A stretch of 64,000 nucleotides of DNA from Panicum virgatum (GCF_016808335.1 NC_053142.1:620001-684000), one strand, 5' to 3'; shown: positions 32,382 to 44,880, counted from the first letter of the stretch. Translations and numbers: made by a program. Notes: generated by a model not told the origin, from the sequence alone.

Positions 32382-33394
32382 TTTTTGAGCGGTTCCGCCA
32401 CACTGCCGGAGCGTAATACCCTACGTCCACTTGTGTGTTGTATTGCTTGAGTTGGAAGGAAGTATGTGTATGAGCGTTGTCCGGGGAGCGAGCGAGAGAG
32501 TGTCCGAAGGGAGTAGATGTCCTAATCTTAGCGTGTGCTCTCCCTTTTATAGTCCAAAAGAGGCATGTACATAGCCGTTGGGACCCCGACAGGTGGGCCC
32601 AGTGTGGATGTATTAAATAACATAACACAAAGAGCAATATGATGCTATGGTCGACGAAGATCTCATCCGGGATTCCTCGTGTTGCCGTCGTGGATTCTCT
32701 GACCGGGCAGATCTTCAGACCGGCGTGCTCGTCCCGTCTTGTCGGCGTGGCGCCTGTTGCTAGCGGAGTAGGCTGCGGCGCGCATACCAAACCGGCCGCG
32801 AAGCTTGCGGCGTAGACAACATGATGGGGCATGCCGTGCCGTCGCCTCCATTTAATGCGGTGGACAGCCGCGCGCGCGGCGCCTGCGGCTTCACTGTGTG
32901 CCTCGGTAACTCGTGACCCGCTGTGCGGTCATTCGAGCTTACCTCGGCAACAGGCGAGCGACAGTGTTGTCTAACAAAGGCTGCCCCGCGTGCAGCGGCG
33001 CCAGGGCATGCTTCAACCACTTGCATTTAACGCAGTAGGTGGGCGAGCTTCCAGTGGAAGACTCGTGCCTGCGCCCGCGATGCGGGACACATGGCGGCCC
33101 CGGACCTCCCCTGGCGGGGAGCTGGCTCCGCGCATCCACGGGTCTAGATGGGCATGTGGAGGTCCCGGACCCGCCCGCGGGGTATGGGCCTCCGGCTGCT
33201 AGCGTTAAGCGCTCCTTCCAGGGACACGTGGCGACGCCGGACCCTTCCCCGAGCGGAGAGCGGGTCCGTGGCCGTTGTCCCGCTAGTTGGATCTGGACCA
33301 TTGGGCCCAACTGCTCGGCCTTTTAGGTGTGGTTATGGTTAACCTCCCATGCCTTCTTCCTAGACACAGGTACCCCGGCCGCAGGGTACCGACA
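32382..33394 (-). repeat. Tat 3' LTR, left end truncated
   Basis: It ends on the plus strand with GCAGGGTACCGACA, giving TGTCGGTACC at the LTR start on the minus strand. Near 32403 it carries GAGCGTAATACCCTACGTCC, the Tat LTR block. The TGTTGGAGG end seen in the other LTR at 39231 is missing, so the left terminus has been lost. Confidence 0.65.
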
Positions 33395-33425
33395 GTGGCC
33401 CCTGGGCCCACCTCAGGGGAGGTAC
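33395..33425 (-). promoter_or_regulatory. Probable Tat polypurine tract
   Basis: The minus strand reads GGTGGGCCCAGGGGCCAC just before the 3' LTR, a purine-rich stretch at the expected place. It is weaker than the tracts of the other elements. Confidence 0.5.
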
Positions 33426-33447
33426 GAACCCGCAGGTGGGGCCACTA

Positions 33448-34691
33448 TCATGACGTGTCTCCGTGCAACTTGGTTGCATCGGTATACTGCGGCGCGCAGT
33501 GGTATATCGGCAATAGGGAGAGTTTGTGGAGCCCTTCTCGATTTAGGATTCGTCTCAGGACAAGATCCTCAGCCCGGAGCTCCCTACTATGCACAAACCG
33601 TTGATGATAGCGCCGGAGCGCCTGGTTGTAATGTGTGTTTCGGATTGCTGCTCGCCACCTTCGTTCATCAACGAGGTCCATGTCAATGCCCCGTAGCTGT
33701 TCCTGCATAGACTCGTCAAAAGCTTGGATTCACGGAGAGCCCAAGTGGATTTCTAGGGGAAGGCAGCTTCTGCCCCATAGACCAGAAAGAACGGGATCTC
33801 CCTGGTAGCTCAGCTGGGTGTGGTCCGATTGCTCCAAAGTACGCACGGAAGCTCCTCGACCCACTTCGCACCATGCTTCTTTACGCAATTGTAGGTGCGA
33901 GTTTTGAGCCCTATGAGGATTTTTGCATTCGCTCTCTCAACTTGATCATTGTTTTGGGGGTGCACTACGGACGCAAAGCAGAGCTGGATGCCAATGTCCT
34001 TGCAGTACCCCTGAAAGAGCCGGCTTTTGAACTGGGTCCCGTTGTCCGCGATGATGAGGTTCGGGACTCCGAAGCGTCACACAATGGACTTGAGGAATGC
34101 TACTGCAGTTCCCTTGGTGATGTTCACCACAGGGGTAACTTCCAGCCAATTCGTGAATTTGTCGATGGCGACGTAGAGGAACCGGTACCTAACGATGGCA
34201 TTGGGAAATGGTCTCTGGATGTCCACACCCCATATGGCGAATGACCATGAGGGTGGGATCATCTGCAGAGCCTGAGCTGGTGTGTGTACCTACTTTGCAT
34301 GGAACTGGCATGCTTTGCAAGACTTTACCAACTTGGCCGCATCCTGGAGCACTGTCGGCTAGTAAAAACCATGCCGGAAGGCTTTACCGACTAGCATGCG
34401 AGATGAGGAATGGCTTCCAAACTAGCCTCCATGGATCTTCGCGAGTAGCTCGCGATCCTCTTCCCGGGAAATGCATAGCATAAGGATGCCATTGGCGCCA
34501 TGGTGGTAAAGATCCCCTTCTACCACCGCGTAGCGTTTAACCAACCGCACTATGCGCTCAGCAGACACATGGTCTTCGGGAAGGTTGTTGTCCTTCAGGT
34601 AGTCCCGAATCTTGGAGATCCATGCATTGGGACTTCCCTGAGCAACTGGGAGTGGCTCTATGAGGTCTCCGGGATCCTCGATAGCGCACAC
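33448..34691 (-). pseudogene. Tat integrase
   Basis: From the 34691 end: an N-terminal part (ISEPxxx-free linker, then AERIVRLVKRYAVVEGDLY), the core beginning PPSWSFAIWGVDIQRPFP and VAIDKFTNWLEV, then in a shifted frame a GVPNLIIADNGTQF segment with the second Asp. The C-terminal part is the 33708-33448 frame with NQALRRYHQRFVHSRE. At least three frameshifts or stops break it. It would join cDNA to host DNA. Confidence 0.85.
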
Positions 34692-34694
34692 AAC

Positions 34695-36067
34695 CTATGG
34701 TGGGCTCCACGGATGGATTGCCGCCGGGACCGCTAGCTTCGAGGTGCTAGCTTGATCCCCTTCGCTTAGTTTGGCAGGCTGGGCGGTGGGCTTTAGCATC
34801 CGTCTTTCAAAGATGCCCTCGGGCACGGGTGCCCAGGTTGATGCTCTCGTGGAGAGGTCATCTACTGCTGAGTTGAATTCATGAGAAACATGTTGCAGTT
34901 CCAAGGCATCAAAGTCCTTCTCGAGCTTTCTCACATGAATGAGGTATGCCGCGAGCTAGGGATTGTTGCAACTACACTCCCCCCGGACCTTCTTGATGAT
35001 CAACTGGGAGTCTCCTTTCACCAGAAGCTGCCGGACCCCTAGGGACAGGGCTGCCGTCAAGCCGAAGACCAAGGCTTCATATTTTGCCATATTGTTGGTG
35101 GCCTCGAACTCGAGGTGCACGATGTACTTCACTTGACCTTCATTTGGGTCGATGAGAACCACACCGGCTCCTGCCCTTTTCTTGCGGACGGACCTATCAA
35201 AGAAGAGTGTCCAGTGGGGCTCGGTGAAGACCAGTGCCTTGACTTCCGTCTCTGGGGGACCTGCATTAGGATCTGGGCCCCTAGGATTACTCGGGGAATG
35301 AGTCTACACTGCTATGAAGTCAGCCAGGATCTGGCTCTTGACCACTTGGCGATATTGCCCGTGGCATTAGAGTTGTGTAGGATGGCTCTTAATGGGTAAG
35401 AGGTCACCACAACAACCCTGTGAGCTTAGAAATAATGGCACAGTTTCCTGGATGCAATAAGAATAGCGTAAATGAGCTTATGCATCTCAAGATACCTAGC
35501 CCTTGCCTCATGGAGGACTTCGCTGACGTAGTAGATAGGTTTCTAGATGGTCCGAACCCTAGCAGCTAGGCCCAGTTCTCCTTTGTCCGCCACGCCATGT
35601 TCCGGAATTGCAGGTCCCTTGGCCCCAGCGCTTCTGACCCTCCGCTGGGTTGGGGCTCATCCGGACCCCTGGACTCAGGGTTCGGACCTCCAGACGCAGG
35701 ATTGCCCGCAGCCTGCATGATGGTCAGTCCATCATCCTCGGCTGGGGAGGACTCTGGTGTCCCTCTGGACGGCTTGCAGCGTCCTCTCAGCAACCAGCAC
35801 CATGCTGACTGCTTCTGCAGATGCTGCAAGATACAGAAACAAGGTCTCACCTAGCTCTGGAGCTACCATCACTAGTAGGGTGGCTAGATGCTGCTTCAAT
35901 TCCTGGAAGGCTTGCTCAGCCTCTTCAGTCCAAGAAAATGGACCGGACCTCCTCAATAACTTGAAGAAGGAAAGTGCCCTCTCTGGCAACCTTAAAATAA
36001 AGCGGTTAAGGGCAGCCAAGGATCCCATGAGCTTCTGCACGTCCTTGATGCGAGTGGGAGGTCTCAC
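34695..36067 (-). pseudogene. Tat RNase H and archaeal-type RNase H
   Basis: The 36067-35732 frame carries IKDVQKLMGSLAALNRFI, FFKLLRRSGPFSWTEEAEQA and FLYLAASAEAVSMVLV, the RT connection and first RNase H. The second RNase H lies further left with YIVHLEFEATNNMAKYEALV and LLVKGDSQLII (35162-34956), then a LEKDFDALELQHV tail. Stops and frameshifts divide the parts. Confidence 0.82.
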
Positions 36068-36079
36068 TGCCTCGATTGC

Positions 36080-36823
36080 CTAGATCTTGGCTGGGTTTGC
36101 CACGATACCCCAGTGTGATACCAGGAAACCGAGCAACTTCCCAGCTGAGACACCAAAGATGCACTTCTCGGAATTCAGCTTTATGCGCGTGGCGTGCAGC
36201 CGGTCAAAAACTAGAGCCAAATCTTCTACCAAGGTTGACACTTCCCTAGTCTTGACCACGATGTCATCGATATAAACCTCTACTATGTTTCTAATTAAAT
36301 CACCAAAAGTTTTATTCATGGCACGCACGAACGTAGGCAAGGCATTCCTCAAACCATAAGGCATTACAACATAGCAATAAAGCCCATACACAGTTACAAA
36401 AGTAGTATATTTGCTATCTTCGCTGGACATTCGAATATGATGGAAACCAGAGTAAGCATCTAAGAAAAACAAAAGATCGCACCCGGAGGTGGAGTCCACG
36501 ATCTGATCAATGCGTGGGAGTGGATAGGGGTCTCTAGGACATGCCTTGTTGAGGCTGGTGTAGTCGATGCACATCCGAAGCTTCCCATTTGCCTTGAGGA
36601 CGACAACCGGATTGGCCAACCACTCGGGGTGGTGGACCTCCTCGAAGAAGCCTACGTGCAGCAGCTTGCGGACTTCTTCACGGATGAAGTTTTGCCGCTC
36701 CACGGACTGCTTCCGAGGCTTCTGGCACACCGGCTTGGTGTCAGGGTAGATCTTCAGATGGTGCTCGATCACTTCCCTGGGGATCCCGAGCATCTGTGAT
36801 GGTTCCCAGGCGAACACATCCAT
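36080..36823 (-). pseudogene. Tat reverse transcriptase
   Basis: An open frame of 247 codons with DVFAWEPSQMLG, LRMCIDYTSLNKACPRDP, LDAYSGFHHI and the catalytic YIDD (nt 36263-36274). It ends at a stop just before the RNase H segment, and the frame upstream is broken, so the full polyprotein cannot be made. The RT core itself looks well kept. Confidence 0.9.
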
Positions 36824-37738
36824 ATTTTCCCTGAGGAAAGCGATGAGCGCATCTTCCTATTTCTCTCCCAGGCTTCCCACGATGCGGGTTGTCTGGGAGG
36901 GTTCCGCTCCGACCTGGGAAGTCTTCACGAGGATGTCGTCCGGATCAGATTGTTGAACCTTAGGCGCCCTTGTAGGCACCTTGGCTCACGAGGTTGAGGG
37001 GTCCTTCCCATCGGTGCGTGCAGCCTCTGCCGCTAGGGCATGCAGCTTTTCAACTGCAGCGATGGCAGCGGTGTGGTCTCCCCGTACGGTGAGGGCACCG
37101 ATGGGAGAGGGCATCATCAAGACCAAGTACCCATAGTGGGCATTGGCCATGAAGCGGTATAGGGCCGGCCTGCCAATAATGGCATTGAACGGAAGGTTAA
37201 CCTCCGCAACATCGAACTGGACGCTCTCCGTGCGGAAGTTCTCCTCAGTTCCGAACATGACCGGCAGGGTGATGCTCCCCAGGAGGAACACCGGCTATGT
37301 GCCCACTCCGGAGAATGGGCGTGAGGGAGCCAGCTTGGACTCCGGAATCTACAGCTGCTTGAACGCAGCATAGCTGATGACATTGAGGCCAGCCCCGCCA
37401 TCGATCAGCACGTGATATAGCCTTATGTTGGATATAACAGGTGCGGTGACGATTGGCAGTACGCCGGCCCCCACCATGTTCTCTAGGCAGTCAGATGGCC
37501 CGAAGGAGATGGTGGTGCTCCTCCACCTCTGATGTGGCGCTGCCTTCGGCACTCCCGGCTTCACCGAGAGGACTTCTCGGCGAAGGGTCTTCATGTCCTT
37601 CCGGGAGGTAAGCTCCCAGCTTCCGCCGTACATGACGCACAACTTTTTACGGCGCTCGTCATTGCCGGAGATGGAATCGTCATGGCTGAAGACGTTCTTC
37701 AGCTCACGGGCGGGGGATTGATACCCTAACTCCTCCAC
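36824..37738 (-). pseudogene. Tat aspartic protease
   Basis: The 37738-37349 frame includes ISFGPSDCLENMVG and the catalytic LIDGGAG (D-G-G-A codons at 37391-37402). The 37291-36986 frame has SITLPVMFGTEENFRTE and LPFNAIIGRPALYRFMA. A stop lies between and another before RT. Confidence 0.87.
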
Positions 37739-38900
37739 GATGGCAGCATCACTACTGGGGGCCTTCTCCTTGCCAGGCCGCTGCCCAGGGGGAGGAGAGC
37801 CATCCTTGGAGGCCTGCTCACGTCACACGCTGACGCGCTTCGCGAGCTTCTAGATCTTGCGGCAGTCAGCGGCGCTGTGGCGGGCATTAGGACGGACAGG
37901 GCAGGAGCTGCTGTCGCCACCCTGTGGGCGCAGGCTTTTGCCCCGCGCGTTATGGCCCCCGGCTGCTGCCGCAGCGACCGAAGCTCCAGGCTACGGCCCT
38001 TGACAACTGCGGTTCTTGTTCTTCTTCTTTTTGCCACCACCATGGGCGGTGGCACCGGAGCCTCCCTCTTGGGCGGTCCCGTTTTGTTGGGCTGAGTGCC
38101 ATGCACGGCCCTCAGCAGCCCTGGCACACTTGTCGGCCAGGGAGAAAGTGTGGTGATGCTCTCCACCTCGTGCATCCCCAACTTCTCGAGCATCTTCTCA
38201 TCATGTATCCCCTGACAGAAAGCAGTAATGATAGATGCATCAGAGATACGAGGAATAGTACCCCGTACCTTGGTGAAGCGCAAAATAAATTCCCGGAGCG
38301 TCTCTCCGGGTTTTTGCCTAACAGCGTGAAGGTGAGCCTCCACACCGTGCTGCTGATAAGCACTGGTAAAGTTCATAGTGAACCTTGCACAGATCTCTTC
38401 CCAGGACTGTGTCAACCCGGGGGTGAGGTTCATGAGCCAAGTCCGGGCTGGTCGGTCAAGGCTACATGAAAATAGCTCGCCACGACGGCATCATTACCGC
38501 CAGCCGCTGTGATAGCGGTGATGTAAACCTGCAAGAACTCCGATGGGTTAGTTGTACCATCGTACTTCTCCGGCAGGTGTGGGTGGAACTTGGATGGCCA
38601 GGCCACCGCGCGGAGATGATCTACTAGCCCGGAGCAGCCTACCCTAGCCACTGGGGTGCCCGCTCGTGTCCGGACATTCCCCGGAGACTTGGGTGCTGCT
38701 GCGTCCAAGTCGACGTCGAGGTTGCGACCCTCGAAGTTAAGGCGACGCTCACGCGCCCTCTCCAGGGAGATGCGGGCGTCCTCACCCGCACGCCTGTGGT
38801 TGAGCTCTGCCCGCAGGTCTTCGGTCCGTGCACTCCTCACCATGGGGGAGTGCACAGACGCCGACGCTCTGCCCCAGCGCCATTGGTGGAGCACCAGCGC
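37739..38900 (-). pseudogene. Tat gag
   Basis: Capsid pieces are in the 38894-38430 frame (FHPHLPEKYDGTTNPSEFL) and the 38433 frame (SWEEICARFTMNF, GETLREFILRFTKVRGTIP, ITAFCQGI). A Cys/His motif of the type CPVRPNARHSAADC lies near 37875 in a third frame. The frameshifts between them are inactivating. It would form the element's particle. Confidence 0.82.
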
Positions 38901-39210
38901 ATTGCCAGCGAAGGCCGAGGCCTGGTCCTTGCTGAGCTGGGAGCGGCCTGAGCCAAGTGGAGGAGACGGTCAACATCGTCCCTCCACTGCCTCAGGGCAT
39001 CGGGGGAAGCAGCAACGGTCGGAGGGTTGCGGAGCAACTCTCTAGCTGCTACCAGCGGCCCGCTGGAAGCTGCCTAGCATGGGGTGGAGAGAGGCGTTTG
39101 GTGCTGATGATGCCTCACCCTCCCACATCTCCGCATTGTCACCGCAGACAGTGTGCTCGACCATGTGAACCATGGAACCAAGCGAAAGAACAGACAAATC
39201 TAGCTAAAAC
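38901..39210 (-). other. Tat 5' leader and gag N-terminal region
   Basis: The sequence between the primer binding site and the recognisable gag domain. Ala/Arg-rich frames on the minus strand may be the gag N-terminus, but no start is certain. Overlapping plus-strand frames are shadows. Confidence 0.45.
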
Positions 39211-39230
39211 CCCCTACCTGGCGCGCCAAA
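39211..39230 (-). promoter_or_regulatory. Tat primer binding site
   Basis: The minus strand reads TTTGGCGCGCCAGGTAGGGG immediately after the LTR end CCTCCAACA. This is the usual Tat primer binding site. Confidence 0.88.
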
Positions 39231-39390
39231 TGTTGGAGGTAATCTCCAGCCGGGTGGCGGAGTGCACCCGCCTAACCTTGAGGGTGAGTAACTCGGGGGT
39301 AGCTAAAGGGTTTGTCTGATCAGGATGTAAGTACACGAGGAAACACTCAAGGATTTAGAGTGGTTCGGGCTGCCTGTGATACCCTAGGTG
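39231..39390 (-). repeat. Tat 5' LTR, truncated to 160 bp
   Basis: It starts TGTTGGAGGTAATCTCC on the plus strand and keeps the GTGGTTCGGGCTG and GATACCCTA block. Similarity stops at about 39390, where Tekay-like sequence begins, so most of this LTR is gone. Confidence 0.75.
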
Positions 39391-39692
39391 TTTAAAAACT
39401 TAAATAATTAATTTGGAGGGATTTGGAGAATTTCTGGCACCAGGGAAAAATCTATAAAGACCAATTAGAATTTTAAAAGCTAGATTTTATACCACCAAAA
39501 TACCTTTTATGCACCAAATTGAGTAATCATGTGAAGAATTAAATTTTTAGTGCCTAAACAATTATACAAACGTTTAGAGTTAAAAACTACCCCAAATAGT
39601 CACATGTGTGGCAGCAGCTAGGGGCAATTTCAATTCAGCCCAAAAACATATCAAATTGAACCTTTTTGAAGGAATTTGGAAAGTTTAATTAC
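39391..39692 (+). repeat. AT-rich Tekay-type LTR or UTR fragment
   Basis: AT-rich sequence with AATTTGGAG and AATTTCTGGCACCAGGG, like the U3 of Tekay LTRs. It joins directly to a chromovirus RT fragment on its right. The assignment is by general resemblance only. Confidence 0.4.
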
Positions 39693-40092
39693 CTCATAGG
39701 ATGTACTGACAAGGTGGTACACCCCACGAACCCGGAAGGAGTCCGAGTGACCTATCATACCCGGGAGAGTGGATCGAACCCGATGGTGTTTAGCATGGAA
39801 GCCAAGTCCTTGGAAGAAGTCCCAGTAGTGAATGAATACCCAGATGTCTTTCCTGAAGAACTTCCCGGTATGCCACCGGATAGAGATGTAGAGTTTGTTA
39901 TTGACCTTGTCCCTGGAACTGCCCCTATAGCCAAGAGACCCTATAGGATGGCAGCCTCCGAGTTGGCAGAATTAAAGAAACAACTAGAGGAACTGCAACG
40001 AATTGGCTTCATCAGGCCAAGTTCGTCTCCTTGGGGAGCCCCGGTTTTATTTGTCAGGAAGAAGGATGGAAGTATGAGGCTGTGTGTGGATT
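39693..40092 (+). pseudogene. Tekay/Del chromovirus protease-RT fragment
   Basis: One open frame with [56 protein letters not shown] and [11 protein letters not shown], the N-terminal part of a chromovirus RT. It stops abruptly after LCVD, before the YRALN continuation, where another sequence starts. Only about 130 codons remain. Confidence 0.88.
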
Positions 40093-40359
40093 TAGTTTTC
40101 AAACCTTACCTCAAATGAAAATCTGCATGAAACAAAAGTTGTAGATCTTGAAAAACTGAACAAAAATGGTATTCAAAAGTTTTTCATTTGAGCCTAGGAA
40201 CATGGAGAAATTTTTAGTTTACAGTAGGGTCCCTGGAATTTCAAAAATCTCAAACAAGCCCTCAACTTTGTCTCTCTCCTTCCGCTCGAGCACCCCCTCG
40301 GCGCCGTACACCGCTGGCGCATGGGAGCTCGAAACCGCTTCGGTTTTGGCCACGTTCGC
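40093..40359 (+). repeat. LTR-like fragment left of the 10.9-kb element
   Basis: AT-rich, then GC-rich sequence of Tekay-LTR character, including AAGTTGTAGATCTTGAAAA. It may be the left half of the LTR whose right half is 51246-51941, split by the insertion at 40360-51245. No duplicated target site supports this. Confidence 0.4.
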
Positions 40360-43300
40360 TGTAACAGAACCGCCCAAATTAAACTGGCTTAAGCGCGCTA
40401 ACTATCATCTTAATGGTTAATCAAGTTACTGTGCACTTAAAACGGTGTAATCCGGTCATCTGTCAGGTTAAGGATCGAAAAACACTGGAAGGCTCGCACG
40501 AAGACGAGCACAGATGATTACAAGCAGACAAAAGTTCTCAAATTCAAGGCTAACATGCAGAGTTTTACAAATAAGTTTGAATAAAAGTTATTTGAGTTCA
40601 ACCTGCAGCGGAATCTAAAAAGAAGTTTGATTCAACAACCACGATACTACGAAGACGTGAGGATGTCACATCGAGCCCACCAGTGTGAATCCTGGTTAGC
40701 TCCAACCAGCAACAAACACCTGAAAACAGGATAATAATAAACCCTGAGTATACTAATACTCAGCAAGGCTTACCCGACTATGGGTATACTTAGCCCATTA
40801 TATAGACATGCAAGGCTTTTGGGTTGGTGGGTTGGTTTTGCGGAAAAGCATCTAATTGTGGATCTTTACTTTCAATATTTTAGCTCAAGATTCTATATAG
40901 ATAAATTATCAGCTAAGATTTGCATAGCTAAAGCAAACATGGTAAATATTGAATATTAATTCAGAATAATCATTGCCAAATATCCTTCATGTTCCATTTC
41001 ATTACTACGATGCGGTGCTGCGATCAAGGTGCTCATATCCGAGAGCGATTGACGGCGAATCGATCCAATTTAACCTTTCAAGGTGGACCTAACACACACA
41101 TCACATATAGGCCTCGTCGGACCATACGTGACAACCCTTTCATATGCACACCAAATAGCCGAATTGCCCTGCGACCCGGGACTGCTAGCCCCACCGATAC
41201 CAACGAAGGGTCAGCCATGAGTTTTTATACTTGCTCCACTGGTGAAGACAGTATCAAGTCCGCCTACCGGTGCACATATGGTACTGAGCTTACCGGTTTC
41301 GACTACCTCCTACTCCCGGCATGCGGTTAGTACTGTTCAAACTCGATCAGCAGGGCCAGACAACGATACGGGCCTTAATCGACACAGGCGGAGGCATACT
41401 CTTCATCCATTTCATATCCATAATCAAATTCATCTCCGCCCGGTCTCTATTTCTCTTTCCTCATCAATCCTTTCTCTAATAACTTGGCCATAAAAAATCC
41501 CAGTGGTCCTATATCTCGCGAGTGACAGGAAATCACTCGACTTCTACCGAGTCCTATTTCAGCATGGCAGTACTAACGACCTATATATATACTAGTATAA
41601 GACCAAAGGAACCTGGGGATAATGCCACTAAGGTTCCAAACAATTCCTAAAAATGTAATGCACAAATTATAATTATATAATGATTCATAATTTAAAATAA
41701 TAAGTTATGCAGCGGGGCTTGCCTGGGAGTAACACTAAGCTAGTGTTAGTACTAACAAGGCCTTGGGCCCTTCCAACTTTGAGCCGGGTCTTCGGTTGCT
41801 CCAGCGGGTCCTTCTTTCTTCAGGATGCGTCCACCCAACACCGTCTTGTGGTTCGGTTCCGTCAGCACGTGCTCCACGTCCGCACGTTGTACGTCTAGCG
41901 TACCTAAATGATACGCAACGAGGCGAGTGCATGAACATAAAGAAAACAACACATGATGCATTAGTGCTCATGATGCAATGCAATTACAAGAATGACCTGA
42001 CTGGGCAATCTTTTATCGAGTAAACACGACAAACAAGCTCAAAAGGCAAAAACGGGTTGTTGCTACAATACGAGCGTTCATTCAATTTATTTTAGCCTGA
42101 AGTGTTTCCACCAAACAACAGTTACTAAACTTGCTTCGGAGGATTAAACACAGCCCTAAAGCAATATGGATTAAATTATGGACCTAAATGAAATTACTAT
42201 CAAGCAACCCTAGGCAAGGTACCTACAACAACCATCAACCTGGGCCTACAAGATTAGAATGACTAAAACAGGAGCTCACATGCATGAAGGAATTAACTAG
42301 CAACACCTATAAAAGAAAAGAGCATAGCTAGGAACAAAATAAAAGCAAGGACCTAACTTACAGATGTGATCCAGAAACATGAATTTATCAAAATAACATG
42401 ATTTTGATAAAGCATGCCACACAATTTTTCCAATACTTATTGATGATAGAAAGTATTTATTTTAGCTCTAGCAAGGTAAACTAAACATAAATAGATGTAC
42501 TCAACAGTGCACAGCACCGGCACATGAAATTTTTACGGTGGATTACACATACAAGGAATGAACTACCGCCTAAATTTCACTATTTTTAGAGCAATAGAAC
42601 AATCGATACAAAATAAACCAACTTAAGCACAAACCAAAATTTTAGCAGGGGCAAAAGTGACATTTCACAAGAATAAATATTTTTCCTCTGAAGATCTCGA
42701 TCTAAGCAACCCAACAAAATTTAGTTTGCATTTTTCGCATTTTTTCACAATTTTTCAAAGTCTCCAGCTAAATAAATAATTTAAAACCCTAAACCCTAAA
42801 CCGGGCTGATAGCTGGGCCCCACCTGGCAGTGGAAGGCCCAGCCCAGCCTGGCTCCCCTGCTCTGCCCCACACACGCGTGCGCACGCCACAGCCGCCGCG
42901 CGGCCGGGCACGGCGGTGGCGCGGCGCTCCCCTGCCACCGGTGGCCGGCCGGCGGCGAGGCCTAGCCGGACCACGGCCAGGGTGGGCCGGAGGAGCTGGG
43001 GCGCACGGCATCGAGGCAAGGGCACGCATGGGGTGGCGTGGGATGGCGCTGCGGTGGCCACGGCGGTGGCGCTGCAGCCCAGGCGGCCGCGGGGCAGGTG
43101 GCGGTGGGGTACGGCAACGCTACGGCCAGCGCGAGCGGGCGAACCCGATGCGCGCAGCGGCGTGGCGCGGGGTCACGCGAGCACTGCCCGCGACGGCGGC
43201 GGTGATAGGCGGGCCGGCCGGCGGCGGCATGGCCGTGTTCCGGTGGCGCCCGCAGAGGAAGAGAAGGGAGAAGGGGTCGGGAAGCACGAGGTGCATGTGG

Positions 43301-44017
43301 GAAAGCTCAGCGCGGGCTCGATTTGGGCTGAGGGTGGCCGGAGGTAGGAGATCGACGAGCGCGGGCGAAGCTCCAGTGAGCGGCAATGGCGGCCGGCGAT
43401 GGCGAGCGTGATTCGGCCATGGAACAGCTCAATCGAGCTCGTGGAGGGGCGGGACAGATGCGGGGCGAAGTTAAGGAGCTCGGGGCGTGAAGGATTCGAG
43501 CGGGGGCGGCGAGGGGTCGCTGGAGCAATGCCGGCGACGGGCTCTGCTCACTCTGCTCAGCACGAGCTCGAAGAAGGAGAAGAAGGGGAGGGGAAAACGA
43601 TGTTGGGCACCGCGAGTAGATAAGCACAGTGCACGGAGGGCGAGGATCGCTGGCGCACGTGACGTGTGGAGTCGCCGGCGCCGGTCGCGGTATGGGCGTC
43701 GGCAAGCACAGTGTCTCGCAGTGAAAACACAGTGAACATTTTGACCAATTTTTGACCAGATTTTGACCATCCCGAACTCAAAATTTCATATAAAAACTTG
43801 AAATTTGGCCAAAATAGAAGTTGTAGAGGTAGAGAAGATCTACAACTTTTGTTTTGGGGGAAAGTTGATTTGGAGCTTGAATTAGGGAGAAAAACATGCT
43901 CAAATTCCTGCGAGGTTTAAGTAATAACAACGGTCATTAGGAAGCTAATGACATTAATTAACCATAGTTAGCGATTAAACATGTGATTAGCGCTAGGATT
44001 AACACAGGGGTGTTACA
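40360..44017 (-). repeat. 3' LTR of the 10.9-kb element
   Basis: 3658 bp. AT-rich ends flank a GC-rich core at about 42800-43700. Compared with the other LTR, about ten differences fall in the first 180 bp, so it is older than the Athila insertion. It carries AAACCCTAAACCCTAAACC at about 42784. Open frames of 100-190 codons in the GC-rich core occur on both strands and are composition artefacts. Confidence 0.93.
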
Positions 44018-44030
44018 GCCCTTCCCCCTT
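44018..44030 (-). promoter_or_regulatory. Polypurine tract
   Basis: The minus strand reads AAGGGGGAAGGGC, directly followed by the 3' LTR start TGTAACACC. Confidence 0.88.
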
Positions 44031-44394
44031 AAAAGAATCTCGTCACGAGATTCACGTGCGTAAGTGACAAAATAGGGAGGGAAGATGTTCGTTAACCAAG
44101 GATATTAACACTATCCTAAAATTACCTTCCTCAAACTAACTTACCTTCAGAAGCTTTCTTGGGGGTAGCGCATTCAGCGTGAATCATCCCTTCACGAAGG
44201 TACCAAGTACAAGATTTTTCTCTATTGCATTGCTTATTTGACCTTTGACCTTGTGTAGGTGGTTCGTACTCTGCAGCTAACATCCGAAATAGATGGCTTG
44301 AGTCGCCTCCCGACATATGAACATCGGATAGTATCTTTGTCTAGTTTAGATTATTAGAGGTGCTAACCGAATTCGATGGATCTTTCCAAGTAGA

Positions 44395-44880
44395 TGAACG
44401 GCAATCCTAGATAAAATGGCCGTATTCACCACACTTGAAATAAGGTTGACAATCGGTGCAGCGACATTTCTTCTTTGACCTCATTGAACCCCGAACAGGG
44501 GAGCGAGTTCTTGCTCTTATGGTTGGGTCGACATCAGTAGTACTGCTAGCTTGCCTTCTACCACGTGGAAGGAATTCTGTGCATGTAATTTCCCACCCAC
44601 TCAAATCTATGTCGTATCCACTGCTCTTGAGAGCCATACACTCTACATGGGGATCTTTAAGTTCCATCGGAAGTTGTGATGGTGGCATTAAGGAGTCCGA
44701 GTAAACATTCTGTGTCTCCACTTGCTTCCCATTTATTTCCGGTTTGGGGTTAGCATATTCTTCGAATACTTCGCTGTGATCACTTTTCTTTTTGCTGGAG
44801 CTGCTTCGTAGATAGGGGCGGTCGTACATCTTACAACAGTGGCAAGGCTCAAATTGCCTCATTGGTGCTTCAGTTATCAT
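44395..44880 (-). pseudogene. Gag-like frame with a damaged CCHC zinc knuckle
   Basis: A 157-codon minus-strand frame with Lys/Ser-rich and Arg-rich parts ends in YFKCGEYGHFI, then a stop, then DC. The expected form is a CCHC knuckle: the first Cys is Tyr and a TAG replaces the residue before the last D-C pair. Two further Cys-rich pieces (CHCCK, CRCTDC) lie upstream. It is the only protein trace in the element. Confidence 0.65.

Noticed and set aside
33287..33710. Plus-strand frames of 105-127 codons
   Set aside because: They are antisense to Tat integrase and LTR sequence.
42789..43770. Several 75-190 codon open frames on both strands in the GC-rich LTR core
   Set aside because: They overlap on both strands and recur only partly in the second LTR at 50028-50963. 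They are Ala/Arg/Gly-rich composition artefacts with no motif.
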